A DNA stretch of 64,000 nt from an uncultured Eubacteriales bacterium (GCA_934444645.1 CAKSCV010000002.1:1-64000); one strand, 5' to 3'; positions 35,032 through 43,158 are shown, numbered from the stretch's first letter. Numbers and translations: made by a program. Notes: a model not told the origin generated them from the sequence alone.

Positions 35032-35077
35032 TCGTATAACCGATTTGGTGTGTTATGCGATGAAGGTCGTTTTTTTT
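35021..35077 (+). terminator. Riboswitch expression-platform terminator
   Basis: The 5' arm 35021-35040 (including ATCGTATAAC at 35031-35040) pairs with 35052-35069 (GTTATGCGAT at 35052-35061), followed by eight Ts (35070-35077). The 5' arm contains the CTTTT strand needed for riboswitch P1, so the two structures exclude each other. Confidence 0.75.
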
Positions 35078-35104
35078 GCCGTAAAAAAGAACAGGAGTGA
35101 AACT

Positions 35105-36226
35105 ATGGAATTCTTGGACAAAATCAGTTTTCTGTACAATGGCTTTAAGGAGCTTGTCGACTGGCGCTATGTGGTCATGTGGCTCATCGGCGGTCTTCTC
35201 ATCTACCTTGCCATCAAGAAAGATATGGAACCGACGCTGCTTCTGCCGCTCGGCTTCGGCACGATCCTTGTGAACATTCCGCATTCGGGTGCCATCGGCG
35301 ACGGCGGTGCGCTGTCCACGCTGTTTAACGCGGGTATCGCCAATGAGCTGTTTCCGCTGATCCTCTTTATCGGTATTGGCGCGATGATCGACTTCACGCC
35401 GCTTCTTGCCAATCCGAAGCTTATGATTTTCGGCGCGGCGGCACAGTTCGGTATTTTCTTTACCTTCTGCCTTGCGTCTATCTTTTTCCCGGTAAAAGAT
35501 GCGGCTTCCATTGGCATTATCGGTGCGGCGGACGGCCCGACAGCCATTGTCGTGGCACAGGCGCTTGATTCGCAGTTTACCGGTGCAATCATGGTCGCGG
35601 CGTATTCGTATATGGCGCTTGTACCGATCATCCAGCCTCCCGTCATCAAGCTGCTCACCACCAAAAAAGAGCGCCTTATCCGTATGCCGTATGCAAACGC
35701 CGAGGTTTCGCGCCTTACTAAGATTTTATTTCCGATCGTTATTACCATCATTGCCGGTATCGTCGCACCCGAATCGGTTTCTCTTATCGGCTTCTTGATG
35801 TTCGGTAACCTCGTCCGCGAATGCGGCGTGCTCGATTCGCTTTCCGAAACGGCGCAAAAGGTACTTGCCAACCTCATTACGATTTTCCTCGGCATCACGA
35901 TTGCCGTTCAAATGCAGGCGGATAAGTTCCTTCAGCCGGCAACGCTTCTCATTCTCGGACTCGGTTTGTTCGCCTTCATTTTCGATACTGTCGGCGGCGT
36001 TCTGTTTGCCAAGTTCCTCAATCTTTTCTTGAAGAACAAAATCAATCCGATGATCGGTGCAGCCGGCATTTCGGCTTTTCCGATGTCGGGACGTGTGGTG
36101 CATAAAATGGGTCTTGCCGAGGATAAAGGCAACTTCCTTCTCATGCATTCGATCGGTGTCAACGTATCCGGACAGATCGCCTCGGTTATTGCCGGCGGTC
36201 TGATCCTCAACTTCTTTATGAAATAA
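35105..36226 (+). CDS. oadB: Sodium-translocating decarboxylase beta subunit (orphan OadB)
   Basis: A 373-residue polytopic membrane protein of the OadB/MmdB/GcdB family, which in complexes couples release of CO2 from carboxybiotin to Na+ export. It has the ADGPTAIVV motif, the AYSYMALVPIIQPP segment, and the late NPMIGAAGISAFPMSGR segment. There the Asn, Gly, Ser and Arg have the spacing of residues reported as important for Na+ transport in the Klebsiella enzyme. The start at 35105 follows AGGAGTG; an in-frame ATG at 35045 lies before the leader terminator and is not used. It is followed by a 50-residue gamma-like subunit, but no carboxyltransferase or biotin carrier is here, so it must borrow these from elsewhere (58.8-63.8 kb) or do another job. 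Confidence 0.88.
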   Translation: MEFLDKISFLYNGFKELVDWRYVVMWLIGGLLIYLAIKKDMEPTLLLPLGFGTILVNIPHSGAIGDGGALSTLFNAGIANELFPLILFIGIGAMIDFTPLLANPKLMIFGAAAQFGIFFTFCLASIFFPVKDAASIGIIGAADGPTAIVVAQALDSQFTGAIMVAAYSYMALVPIIQPPVIKLLTTKKERLIRMPYANAEVSRLTKILFPIVITIIAGIVAPESVSLIGFLMFGNLVRECGVLDSLSETAQKVLANLITIFLGITIAVQMQADKFLQPATLLILGLGLFAFIFDTVGGVLFAKFLNLFLKNKINPMIGAAGISAFPMSGRVVHKMGLAEDKGNFLLMHSIGVNVSGQIASVIAGGLILNFFMK

Positions 36227-36239
36227 GGGGGAAGCGAAA

Positions 36240-36392
36240 ATGGGAGATATCTTTTTCAAACCGATGGAATTTGTCAATAATCTGATCTATATGGGCGCCG
36301 GAATGTTCAGTATTTTGGTGGTCATGGGCGTTATTATCGGCGTTGTGCTTGTGTTAAATGCACTCACAAAACCGAAAAAAGACAAGGAATAA
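36240..36392 (+). CDS. Very short OadG-like gamma subunit
   Basis: A 50-residue protein found by reading the gap after oadB. ATG 36240 is preceded by AAGGGGGAAG and lies 13 bases after the oadB stop. One long hydrophobic helix (about residues 16-41, AGMFSILVVMGVIIGVVLVLN) is followed by a Lys-rich tail. This is the layout of OadG-family gamma subunits, which tie the beta subunit to the carboxyltransferase, but it is shorter than usual and lacks the C-terminal metal-binding tail. It is too short for many gene finders. Confidence 0.75.
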   Translation: MGDIFFKPMEFVNNLIYMGAGMFSILVVMGVIIGVVLVLNALTKPKKDKE

Positions 36393-36397
36393 AAGGG

Positions 36398-36428
36398 AAG
36401 GACGGCCGGAGTTTTCCGACCGTCCTTT
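36398..36428. terminator. Terminator between oadG and the nitroreductase gene
   Basis: AAGGACGG-C-CGGA (36398-36410) pairs with TCCG-A-CCGTCCTT (36115 arm at 36415-36427) around GTTT, with one mismatch. T-rich sequence follows on the plus strand, so it ends the oadB-oadG transcript and may also serve the convergent nitroreductase gene. Confidence 0.75.
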
Positions 36429-36442
36429 GCCGTTTTTGCTTT

Positions 36443-36949
36443 TTACAGTATTTTGACGCGGCTCTCGTCGTAGTGACCGCGGCAAGCAGGGCTCTCGTCT
36501 GCTTTACCGATGACCACAAGTGCCATGGGCGTGGATGCGATGCCGAATTTGTCGCGGAACATCTGCACGCGTTCGGCGTTCGGATAAATACCGCACCAGC
36601 ACGAGCCGTAGCCAAGCTCTAAGCTCTGCAAAAGAATGTTTTCGATGGCAGCGCCGCAGTCCTGTGGGAAAAAGCCCTTTGCAATGCCGCTTTGCGCTTT
36701 CTCGTCGGCACATACCAAAATGCCGAGGGACGCATCGCGCAAATGCGAAGCATACGGATGAACCGACAAAGCGTCCTCTTTGGCTTTATCGCTTTGCAGA
36801 ACAACAAATTCCCACGGACGGGAATTGCAGGCACTCGGTGCGTGCATGGCGGCTTCCAAAATGGCGTGTAAATGCTCTTCGGGCATTTTTACGTGCGGCA
36901 CATATTTGCGGATGCTGCGGCGCGAGCGAATGGCTTCGGTTACGTTCAT
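36443..36949 (-). CDS. Nitroreductase-family flavoprotein
   Basis: A 168-residue FMN-dependent oxidoreductase. The start at 36949 (AGGAAG upstream) gives the usual N-terminus, ending EAIRSRRSIRKY, with the RRSIR motif that binds FMN phosphate. APSACNSRPWEFVV and the AAIENILLQSLELGYGSCW segment are typical. It reduces nitro or quinone compounds with NAD(P)H. It is divergent from the DNA glycosylase gene, with 35 bases between the starts. Confidence 0.9.
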   Translation of the reverse strand: MNVTEAIRSRRSIRKYVPHVKMPEEHLHAILEAAMHAPSACNSRPWEFVVLQSDKAKEDALSVHPYASHLRDASLGILVCADEKAQSGIAKGFFPQDCGAAIENILLQSLELGYGSCWCGIYPNAERVQMFRDKFGIASTPMALVVIGKADESPACRGHYDESRVKIL

Positions 36950-36984
36950 AATAAGACTTCCTTTCTTGATTTTGAGGTGAAACA

Positions 36985-37464
36985 ATGATTTGTCATCCGT
37001 TTCCGCCGCTATACGACGGAAATTCAAAAATTTTAGTTTTGGGTAGCTTTCCGTCGGTCAAATCGCGCGAGCAGCTGTTTTTCTACGGACATCCGCAAAA
37101 CCGCTTCTGGCGCGTGACGGCGGCGGTTTACGGAGCGGAAACGCCGAAAACGATTCCGGAAAAGAAAGCGTTTTTGCTGTCACACGGTATCGCGCTGTGG
37201 GACGTGATTGCTTCCTGCGAGATCACCGGCAGCGCGGACAGCAGCATTGAAAATGCAGTTGCCAACGATCTTTCGCCGATTTTTGCTGAGGCTGCTATCA
37301 AGCAGATCTTTGTCAACGGACAGACGGCAAAACGCTTTTATGACCGCTGCACCAAACCGCTTATCGGGCGTGAAGCGGCGGTGCTTCCGTCCACATCTCC
37401 TGCCAACGCCGCATGGAGCTTCGAAAAGCTGGTGACAGCGTGGCAAGTCCTCCGGGATTGCTAA
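36985..37464 (+). CDS. DNA-deoxyinosine glycosylase (UDG superfamily)
   Basis: A 159-residue base-excision repair enzyme that removes hypoxanthine (and perhaps other bases) from DNA. The motifs GSFPSVKS (near residue 20), YGHPQNRFW (near 34), a central WDVIASCEI and the C-terminal LPSTSPANA loop fit the deoxyinosine glycosylase branch. Full length. GAGGTG precedes the start. A strong intrinsic terminator follows. Confidence 0.88.
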   Translation: MICHPFPPLYDGNSKILVLGSFPSVKSREQLFFYGHPQNRFWRVTAAVYGAETPKTIPEKKAFLLSHGIALWDVIASCEITGSADSSIENAVANDLSPIFAEAAIKQIFVNGQTAKRFYDRCTKPLIGREAAVLPSTSPANAAWSFEKLVTAWQVLRDC

Positions 37465-37489
37465 AAAACGGGCATAGGCCCGTTTTTTT
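37463..37489 (+). terminator. Intrinsic terminator after the DNA glycosylase gene
   Basis: An A-rich arm and CGGGC pair with GCCCG and a run of seven Ts (stem from 37463, loop ATAG, T-run 37483-37489). A classic terminator that would work in both directions, also ending the facing HAD-HD transcript. Confidence 0.9.
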
Positions 37490-37493
37490 CTGC

Positions 37494-38303
37494 TTATTTA
37501 TCGTATTCGGCAGGAATGCCTTTGATAATATCGCCAACACCGTTATAAATGTACGACGGGCGGTAGGGAAACTTGCGCATAATGTGGAAATTGGTCACGC
37601 CTGACAGCACAAGCACGGTCTCAATGCCGCTTTCCACGCCGGCGATGATATCGGTGTCCATACGGTCGCCGACAATGGCGGCATCCTCCGGAGAAACACC
37701 GAGCAGTTTTATGCCGGTTTTCATCATTAACGGGTTCGGCTTGCCGAGATAATAGGCAACAGCACCGGTGGAAAGCTCAATCGGAGCAACAAGTGCTTTG
37801 CAGGCAGGAATAATGCCTTGCTCGGAAGGGCCGGTCATATCCGGGTTGGTGCCGATGAGCTTGGCACCGCCGTTGACAAGCCGAACGGCGCGCAGAATGC
37901 TCTCATAATTGTAGTTGCGTGTTTCACCCACGACCACATAGTCGGGATTGACATCGTTCATGGAAATGCCCTTTTCGTATAAAGCATTGATAAGACCCGG
38001 TTCGCCGATGGCATACACCGAGCAGCCCGGCTTTTGACTTGACAAAAAGTCGGCGGTTGCGAGCGCACTGGTGTAAAAATTCTTTTCGTCGACATCAAGT
38101 CCCATGCGTGCCAATTTTTGCTGCAATTCTTTGGGCGAACGTTCGGAGCTGTTGGTTAAGAACAAAAAGTGCTTGTTTTCTTTCTTTAACCAATCCACAA
38201 ATTCCGAAACACCCGGCAGCAGAATGTTTCCGTGGTAGATAACACCGTCCATATCGCAGATAAAGCCGGATTTTTTGTTTATATCAAGGATTTTTTCAGT
38301 CAT
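37494..38303 (-). CDS. HAD-superfamily IIA phosphatase (NagD-like)
   Basis: A 269-residue cytoplasmic phosphatase. Motif I is DMDGVIYHGN (near residue 19), motif II lies in LTNSSERSP, the cap domain fits subclass IIA, GKPNPLMM carries the catalytic Lys, and VGDRMDTDI is motif IV. Family members act on sugar phosphates, nucleotides or phosphoglycolate. It is downstream of the HD gene by 18 bases and probably in one operon with it. Confidence 0.9.
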   Translation of the reverse strand: MTEKILDINKKSGFICDMDGVIYHGNILLPGVSEFVDWLKKENKHFLFLTNSSERSPKELQQKLARMGLDVDEKNFYTSALATADFLSSQKPGCSVYAIGEPGLINALYEKGISMNDVNPDYVVVGETRNYNYESILRAVRLVNGGAKLIGTNPDMTGPSEQGIIPACKALVAPIELSTGAVAYYLGKPNPLMMKTGIKLLGVSPEDAAIVGDRMDTDIIAGVESGIETVLVLSGVTNFHIMRKFPYRPSYIYNGVGDIIKGIPAEYDK

Positions 38304-38321
38304 GTTTCTACTCCTAAACGC

Positions 38322-38921
38322 TTAATGCGGTGTATTTTCCATCAGATAGGTCGCTTCAATGTCGGAAATATGCAGCTTTACGGCAAGCGGATAGCGCTCA
38401 AACGCGCCGTTGATGGCAAAGCTTCCGCCGCGTGCCGCATCGTCAAAGCCGCCCATGTGCCAGCGTATAGCAATGGCTTCTTCCACCTTCAAGCGCATGA
38501 AGCGTTCGATCAAAAACACGGATTTTTCGCCGTGACCGAACGGAAATTTGTCATCGATGGTGTAAAACGGCACTTTTTCCCAAGCGCCGGTGGTTTCGTT
38601 TTTGACGTTACGCGAGCCGAGCTTGTAAAACTGTGCCTTGCAGAGATCGTGCAGCAGCGCGACAATGGCGAAGGATTCGTCCGGCTTGCCGTCGTTATAG
38701 CGTTCGATCATGACGTTGTAGACGTTTAAGCTGTGGTCGCACAGACCGCCTTCATAGGCACTGTGAAATTTTGAGCTGGCCGGAGCCGTAAAAAAGTCGG
38801 TTTTTAACATCCAATCAAGAAGCTCCTTTGAACCTTGACGGGAAATGGCCGTTGTATATGCTTCGATAAAGCGATCCTTGGACGAGGGAATGTTCAAGGT
38901 GCGCAGTTGTTCTTCGTTCAT
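38322..38921 (-). CDS. HD-domain phosphohydrolase
   Basis: A 199-residue protein with the HD metal site spread over GGLCDHSLNV (near residue 73) and LLHDLCKAQF (near 101), plus a later IRWHMGGFDD. HD proteins of this layout act on phosphodiesters or nucleotides, and it resembles the catalytic part of YhaM-type exonucleases without the OB fold. The start at 38921 follows CGGAGAAA. The exact substrate is unknown. Confidence 0.8.
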   Translation of the reverse strand: MNEEQLRTLNIPSSKDRFIEAYTTAISRQGSKELLDWMLKTDFFTAPASSKFHSAYEGGLCDHSLNVYNVMIERYNDGKPDESFAIVALLHDLCKAQFYKLGSRNVKNETTGAWEKVPFYTIDDKFPFGHGEKSVFLIERFMRLKVEEAIAIRWHMGGFDDAARGGSFAINGAFERYPLAVKLHISDIEATYLMENTPH

Positions 38922-39118
38922 AGGTTTCTCCGTTTCGTTATAAGTTGGCGGATACGGCAAAGGCATCCGCATGTATTTCTATAATATTATACCAAATGTT
39001 TCCGCTGTTTTCAAGTGGAACGACCGAAATTATTTTCTCTTTCCGGCTTTTTTTTGCTGTTATACTCTTTTTGGATAAGCATATGCTAATTTTAAGTGGC
39101 AAAAACCGAAAGAAGTTC

Positions 39119-39147
39119 TTGACATATACCCCATCTGGGTATATAAT
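39119..39147 (+). promoter_or_regulatory. Promoter of the copper operon
   Basis: TTGACA (39119-39124), a 17-bp spacer and TATAAT (39142-39147): a full consensus. The spacer is filled by a CsoR-type operator. Confidence 0.9.
39124..39144. promoter_or_regulatory. CsoR operator 1
   Basis: ATATACCCCATCTGGGTATAT, less its flanks, is an inverted repeat of the TACCC...GGGTA form bound by CsoR. It covers the spacer between -35 and -10, so binding should block RNA polymerase until copper is sensed. Confidence 0.85.
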
Positions 39148-39164
39148 ATACCCATCAAGGGTAT
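39147..39164. promoter_or_regulatory. CsoR operator 2
   Basis: TATACCC-ATCAA-GGGTAT is a second inverted repeat of the same kind, directly after the -10 box and over the transcription start. Two operators suggest tight repression. Confidence 0.75.
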
Positions 39165-39177
39165 GGGAGGAGTGCCT

Positions 39178-39492
39178 GTGAACGAGCAAAAATGTCCTGC
39201 TTGTCAAGCCGAAGGCAAATCGACACATCGAAACGAAGAGGAAAAGAAGCGAATGATCCACCGTCTAAACCGCATTGAAGGACAGATTCGCGGCATTCGG
39301 AAAATGCTCGAAAACGACGCGTATTGTACGGATATACTCACACAGTCGGCTGCGGTCAATGCGGCTGTCAACGCCTTTAACCGCGAATTGATATGCCGGC
39401 ATATGCAAACGTGTGTCGTGCGGGATCTGCGTGAGGGAAAAGACGAGGTCATCGGTGAACTTGTTGATACACTTCAAAAGCTTATGAAATAG
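39178..39492 (+). CDS. csoR: Copper-sensing repressor CsoR
   Basis: A 104-residue all-helical regulator. The Cu(I) ligand set is present: Cys in AYCTDIL and His/Cys in CRHMQTC (His and Cys four apart). An N-terminal CPAC motif is an extra. The GTG at 39178, 8 bases after GGGAGGAG, is chosen over an in-frame ATG at 39163 because that ATG lies inside operator 2. It represses its own operon; copper releases it. copA follows after 41 bases. Confidence 0.92.
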   Translation: MNEQKCPACQAEGKSTHRNEEEKKRMIHRLNRIEGQIRGIRKMLENDAYCTDILTQSAAVNAAVNAFNRELICRHMQTCVVRDLREGKDEVIGELVDTLQKLMK

Positions 39493-39533
39493 CAGGGGAA
39501 GGTGTGTGAAATCCATTCGAGGAGGGAAAATGT

Positions 39534-42080
39534 ATGCAGCGATATATGGTGACCGGCATGACCTGTGCGGCGTGCAGCGCGCGTGTTGAAAAAGCTGTCC
39601 GGAAAGTTCCGGGCGTTTCGGAATGCTCGGTCAGCCTTTTGACAAATTCCATGGGCGTTGAGGGAACCGCCGCGCCGGAAGCAATCATAGCCGCCGTCGA
39701 AAACGCCGGTTACGGGGCATCCCTGGACGGCGGCGGAAAAGGGATGCACAAAAGTACGAAAAGCAGCGAAAGTGACGCACTTGCCGACCGTGAAACGCCG
39801 GTGCTGCGGCGCAGACTTTTCACATCGCTTGTCTTTTTGGCTGTTCTCATGTACATTTCCATGGGACACATGATGTGGGGCTGGAAATTACCGGCTTTTC
39901 TGGAACATGACCATGTTGCCATGGGACTTGCACAGTTAGTGTTAACCGCCATTATTATGGTTATCAACCAGAAATTCTTTATAAACGGCTTCAAAGCCTT
40001 ATATAACCGTTCTCCAAACATGGATACACTTGTGGCTTTGGGTGCTGCGGCTGCCTTCGTGTACAGCACGGTGGCATTGTTTGCCATGAGCGGCGCACAG
40101 GTGCGCGGCGATGCGGATGCGGTCATGCAGTATATGCATGAGTTCTATTTTGAATCCTCTGCGACGATCTTAACGCTGATTACCGTCGGCAAAATGTTAG
40201 AAGCGCACTCAAAAGGAAAAACTACCGATGCGCTAAAGCACTTGATTCAGTTAGCACCGAAAACGGCGACACTTTGGGCAGACGGCGTCGAAACGGTTGT
40301 TCCGATCGAGCAGGTAAGTGTCGGCGATGTATTTGTGGTTCGGCCGGGAGAAAGCATTCCGACCGACGGTGTGGTGCTCGAGGGCGAAAGTGCGGTCAAT
40401 GAAGCGGCGCTGACCGGTGAAAGCGTTCCGGCCGATAAAAAAGCCGGCGATGAGGTCTCGGCGGCGACGCTCAACACATCGGGTTTCTTAAAATGCCGCG
40501 CGACACGTGTTGGCGAAAACACCGCGCTTTCACAAATCATCCGCATGGTGGAGGATGCGGCGGCAACCAAAGCGCCGATCGCCAAAATTGCGGATAAGGT
40601 TTCCGGCATTTTTGTGCCGGCCGTCATGGCGATTGCAGCGGTGACAATGGTGGTTTGGCTGTTTATGGGTCATCCGTTCGGGTTCGCGCTTGCGCGCGGC
40701 ATATCGGTGCTTGTCATCAGCTGTCCGTGTGCCTTGGGACTTGCCACGCCGGTGGCGATCATGGTCGGAAGCGGCGTCGGTGCGAAACACGGCATTTTGT
40801 TCAAAACCGCCGCGTCGCTCGAACAGACCGGCAAAACCGACATTGTCGTACTCGATAAAACCGGCACCATCACGGTCGGCGAACCGCGTGTAACGGATAT
40901 CCTTCCGTTCGGAGATCTTGCGGAAAACGATTTTCTGACGCTTGCGGCATCCTTGGAAAAGCAAAGCGAGCATCCGCTTGCCAAAGCCGTCTTGCGTGCC
41001 GGAGAAGAACGGAGCGTTGCATGGCGCACCGTTTCCTCCTTCGAAGCCATGCCCGGAAACGGTCTTACCGGACTTTGTGAAAACAGGCGGCTGTACGGCG
41101 GCAATTATGCGTTTATTTCACAAAAAATTACGATTCCGCAAGTGGTAAAAGAGCAGTCCGAATGCCTTGCCGCTCAAGGGAAAACACCTTTGTTTTTTGC
41201 TTCGGATTCGGCGTTTCTCGGCGTAATCGCCGCCATGGATCAAATCAAAGAGGACAGTCCCAAAGCGGTTGACGAGCTGCGCGGCATGGGCATTCGCGTG
41301 GTCATGCTCACCGGCGACAACGAGCGGACGGCGAAGGCCGTTGCCGACAAGGTCGGTGTGGATACCGTCATCAGCGATGTCAAGCCGGACGGAAAGCAGG
41401 CGGTCATCCGTGAACTGAAAGCACAGGGAAAAGTCTCAATGGTCGGTGACGGCATCAACGATGCGCCGGCACTGATGCTTGCCGATACCGGTATTGCCAT
41501 CGGAGCCGGAACGGATGTGGCCATCGATGCCGCCGACGTGGTGCTCATGAAGAGCCGCCTTTCGGATGTTCCGGCTGCCATTCGGCTCAGCCGAAAGACG
41601 CTGCGCAACATTCACGAAAACCTGTTTTGGGCATTTATCTATAATATCATCGGCATTCCGCTTGCGGCCGGCGTCTTCATTCCGCTTACCGGATGGCAGT
41701 TGAACCCGATGTTTGGTGCGGCAGCTATGAGCCTTTCGAGCTTTTGTGTTGTAACAAACGCCTTGCGGCTCAACCTGTTCAAGCTGCACCGACCGGCAAA
41801 ACACCGCGTCCGTGCAGTATCCCTGAAAACGGAAGCAAACACTTTATCGATCAATCGAAAGGAAGAAGAAACCATGAAAAAAACTCTGAAAATCGAAGGT
41901 ATGATGTGCGGTCATTGCGAAGCGCGCGTCAAGAAAGCTCTCGAGGCCATTGACGGCGTAACCGCCGAGGTCAGCCATGAAAAGGGAACGGCAGTCGTAA
42001 CGCTGGCGAAGGACGTTCCGAACGAGGTCTTGAAAAAGGCTGTCGAGGAGCAGGACTATACGGTCGTATCGATCGACTGA
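39534..42080 (+). CDS. copA: Copper-exporting P1B ATPase with C-terminal CopZ-like domain
   Basis: An 848-residue membrane pump that exports Cu(I) with ATP. The order of parts is an N-terminal HMA domain (GMTCAAC, residues 1-70), eight expected membrane helices, the TGE loop (ALTGESVP), the CPC metal site (near 398), the phosphorylation motif DKTGT (near 440), an HP-type motif (SEHPLAKA) and GDGIND. After the last helices the frame continues through a poorly conserved linker (about 760-780) into a second HMA domain (GMMCGHCEAR, residues 781-848). That domain looks like a complete CopZ chaperone with its own ATG and ribosome binding site. A strong GAGGAGGG precedes the start. CsoR control is upstream. 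Confidence 0.95.
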   Translation: MQRYMVTGMTCAACSARVEKAVRKVPGVSECSVSLLTNSMGVEGTAAPEAIIAAVENAGYGASLDGGGKGMHKSTKSSESDALADRETPVLRRRLFTSLVFLAVLMYISMGHMMWGWKLPAFLEHDHVAMGLAQLVLTAIIMVINQKFFINGFKALYNRSPNMDTLVALGAAAAFVYSTVALFAMSGAQVRGDADAVMQYMHEFYFESSATILTLITVGKMLEAHSKGKTTDALKHLIQLAPKTATLWADGVETVVPIEQVSVGDVFVVRPGESIPTDGVVLEGESAVNEAALTGESVPADKKAGDEVSAATLNTSGFLKCRATRVGENTALSQIIRMVEDAAATKAPIAKIADKVSGIFVPAVMAIAAVTMVVWLFMGHPFGFALARGISVLVISCPCALGLATPVAIMVGSGVGAKHGILFKTAASLEQTGKTDIVVLDKTGTITVGEPRVTDILPFGDLAENDFLTLAASLEKQSEHPLAKAVLRAGEERSVAWRTVSSFEAMPGNGLTGLCENRRLYGGNYAFISQKITIPQVVKEQSECLAAQGKTPLFFASDSAFLGVIAAMDQIKEDSPKAVDELRGMGIRVVMLTGDNERTAKAVADKVGVDTVISDVKPDGKQAVIRELKAQGKVSMVGDGINDAPALMLADTGIAIGAGTDVAIDAADVVLMKSRLSDVPAAIRLSRKTLRNIHENLFWAFIYNIIGIPLAAGVFIPLTGWQLNPMFGAAAMSLSSFCVVTNALRLNLFKLHRPAKHRVRAVSLKTEANTLSINRKEEETMKKTLKIEGMMCGHCEARVKKALEAIDGVTAEVSHEKGTAVVTLAKDVPNEVLKKAVEEQDYTVVSID
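41874..42080 (+). CDS. copZ: Possible independent CopZ chaperone translated from inside copA
   Basis: ATG 41874 is in frame with copA and lies 5-6 bases after AAAGGAAGAAG (41858-41868). The 68-residue product would be a complete copper chaperone (MKKTLKIEGMMCGHC...). Both a fused and a free form could be made from one mRNA. The alternative is that the fusion is the only product and the site is a relic of an ancestral copA-copZ gene border. Confidence 0.5.
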   Translation: MKKTLKIEGMMCGHCEARVKKALEAIDGVTAEVSHEKGTAVVTLAKDVPNEVLKKAVEEQDYTVVSID

Positions 42081-42095
42081 GCAAAGCTGAAATGA

Positions 42096-42134
42096 AAAAC
42101 GGAGCGTTTTCAGGGATTGAAAACGCTCTGTTTT
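42096..42134. terminator. Terminator of the copper operon
   Basis: AAAACGGAGCGTTTTCA (42096-42112) pairs with TGAAAACGCTCTGTTTT (42118-42134) with one mismatch, around GGGAT. T-rich sequence follows. It also faces the convergent lipid operon. Confidence 0.85.
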
Positions 42135-42144
42135 GTCTTGTTTT

Positions 42145-43158
42145 CTAAAAACTCATGTTGGCAAATATCCGCTGCATTCGCTCATTGGTGAACCTTGCGT
42201 CGATAAAGTGCCAAAACGCGTCATTTGCAGGAACACCGGAAAGGCGTGCCGACCAACGGTAGACCGCGACGCAGGTCACGACGGCGTTGAAAATAAAGAA
42301 AGCGGTCAGTACCCACGTAAGAATCTTTCCGGCACGGTTGGGAATTTTAAGAATCCATTTTGCCATGCGCGGATAAATGCTCTTGACCCAAAAGACGCCG
42401 AGCAATCCCCAGAGCAGGGAATACATAAGGCAGATGCGGCCGTTGAGATTAAAAGGCTTTGTGCTGTAATCCCAGCTGCGTGAGCCGAATGCCATTTCCT
42501 GTGCCCACGAGCAAACATATTCCACAATGCTTCCGACAAGCGTTCCGCCGATGAACGACAGCCATTTGCCGCGGTTGCGGAAGCGGTACAGCGACACGGT
42601 CAAAACCACCGCACCGACGCCGTATAACAGATTAAACGGGCCGTAAACGAGTCCGGAGCGGCTTTCGAGGTGACCGCGCGTCAAAAGGCACCAGCCGAGT
42701 TCGACCACAACACCCAAGAAGCTGCCGATGAAGCATAAAAGAAGCAGCTTGTACGCATTCAGACCGCGTGCAAAATGATTGGAGCGGCTCTCGGCATCAT
42801 CAATGACGGCGTTGGCAGGGGCTGAGGGAATGAGCTTGCGTTTTTGCGAATTGCGAAGGTCGCTCCATCTTGCCGAAAGCTCATCGACAATATCCGTGGT
42901 GACGAGATGTGCCTTTTTTATGTTGGCGGCGGCACGTTTGTAGGAATCGAGCTTCTGACGCACCTCCACATCTGTGATTTCCGGATTTTCGGCGTGAAGC
43001 AGCGATTCATAATACTGCGGCATATGATCTTGCGTCTGAAGAACGCTGTCAAGCAGCACGTCACTTGCCTGTTCAAGCTCGGTGGAAATCGGTTCGGTTT
43101 GATCTATCGGTTCGGCGTTCTTGGTAAGAATCTCCGGCAGTTTCAGTTTTGTTTTCAC
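42145..43158 (-). CDS. Membrane protein of the putative type IV ABC-transporter (CmpB-like) family
   Basis: A 337-residue protein. The GTG at 43158 after GGAGGAATA is the likely start; a longer open frame to 43431 would add an unlikely N-terminus that is antisense-like to plsY. The first about 130 residues are soluble and partly coiled-coil. The C-terminal 190 residues have about five membrane helices with the LVYGPFNLLYGVGAV and GRICLMYSLLWGLLG motifs of the family once annotated as an ABC-transporter type IV protein. Its function is not established. The start overlaps the plsY-like gene by 86 bases. Confidence 0.75.
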   Translation of the reverse strand: MKTKLKLPEILTKNAEPIDQTEPISTELEQASDVLLDSVLQTQDHMPQYYESLLHAENPEITDVEVRQKLDSYKRAAANIKKAHLVTTDIVDELSARWSDLRNSQKRKLIPSAPANAVIDDAESRSNHFARGLNAYKLLLLCFIGSFLGVVVELGWCLLTRGHLESRSGLVYGPFNLLYGVGAVVLTVSLYRFRNRGKWLSFIGGTLVGSIVEYVCSWAQEMAFGSRSWDYSTKPFNLNGRICLMYSLLWGLLGVFWVKSIYPRMAKWILKIPNRAGKILTWVLTAFFIFNAVVTCVAVYRWSARLSGVPANDAFWHFIDARFTNERMQRIFANMSF

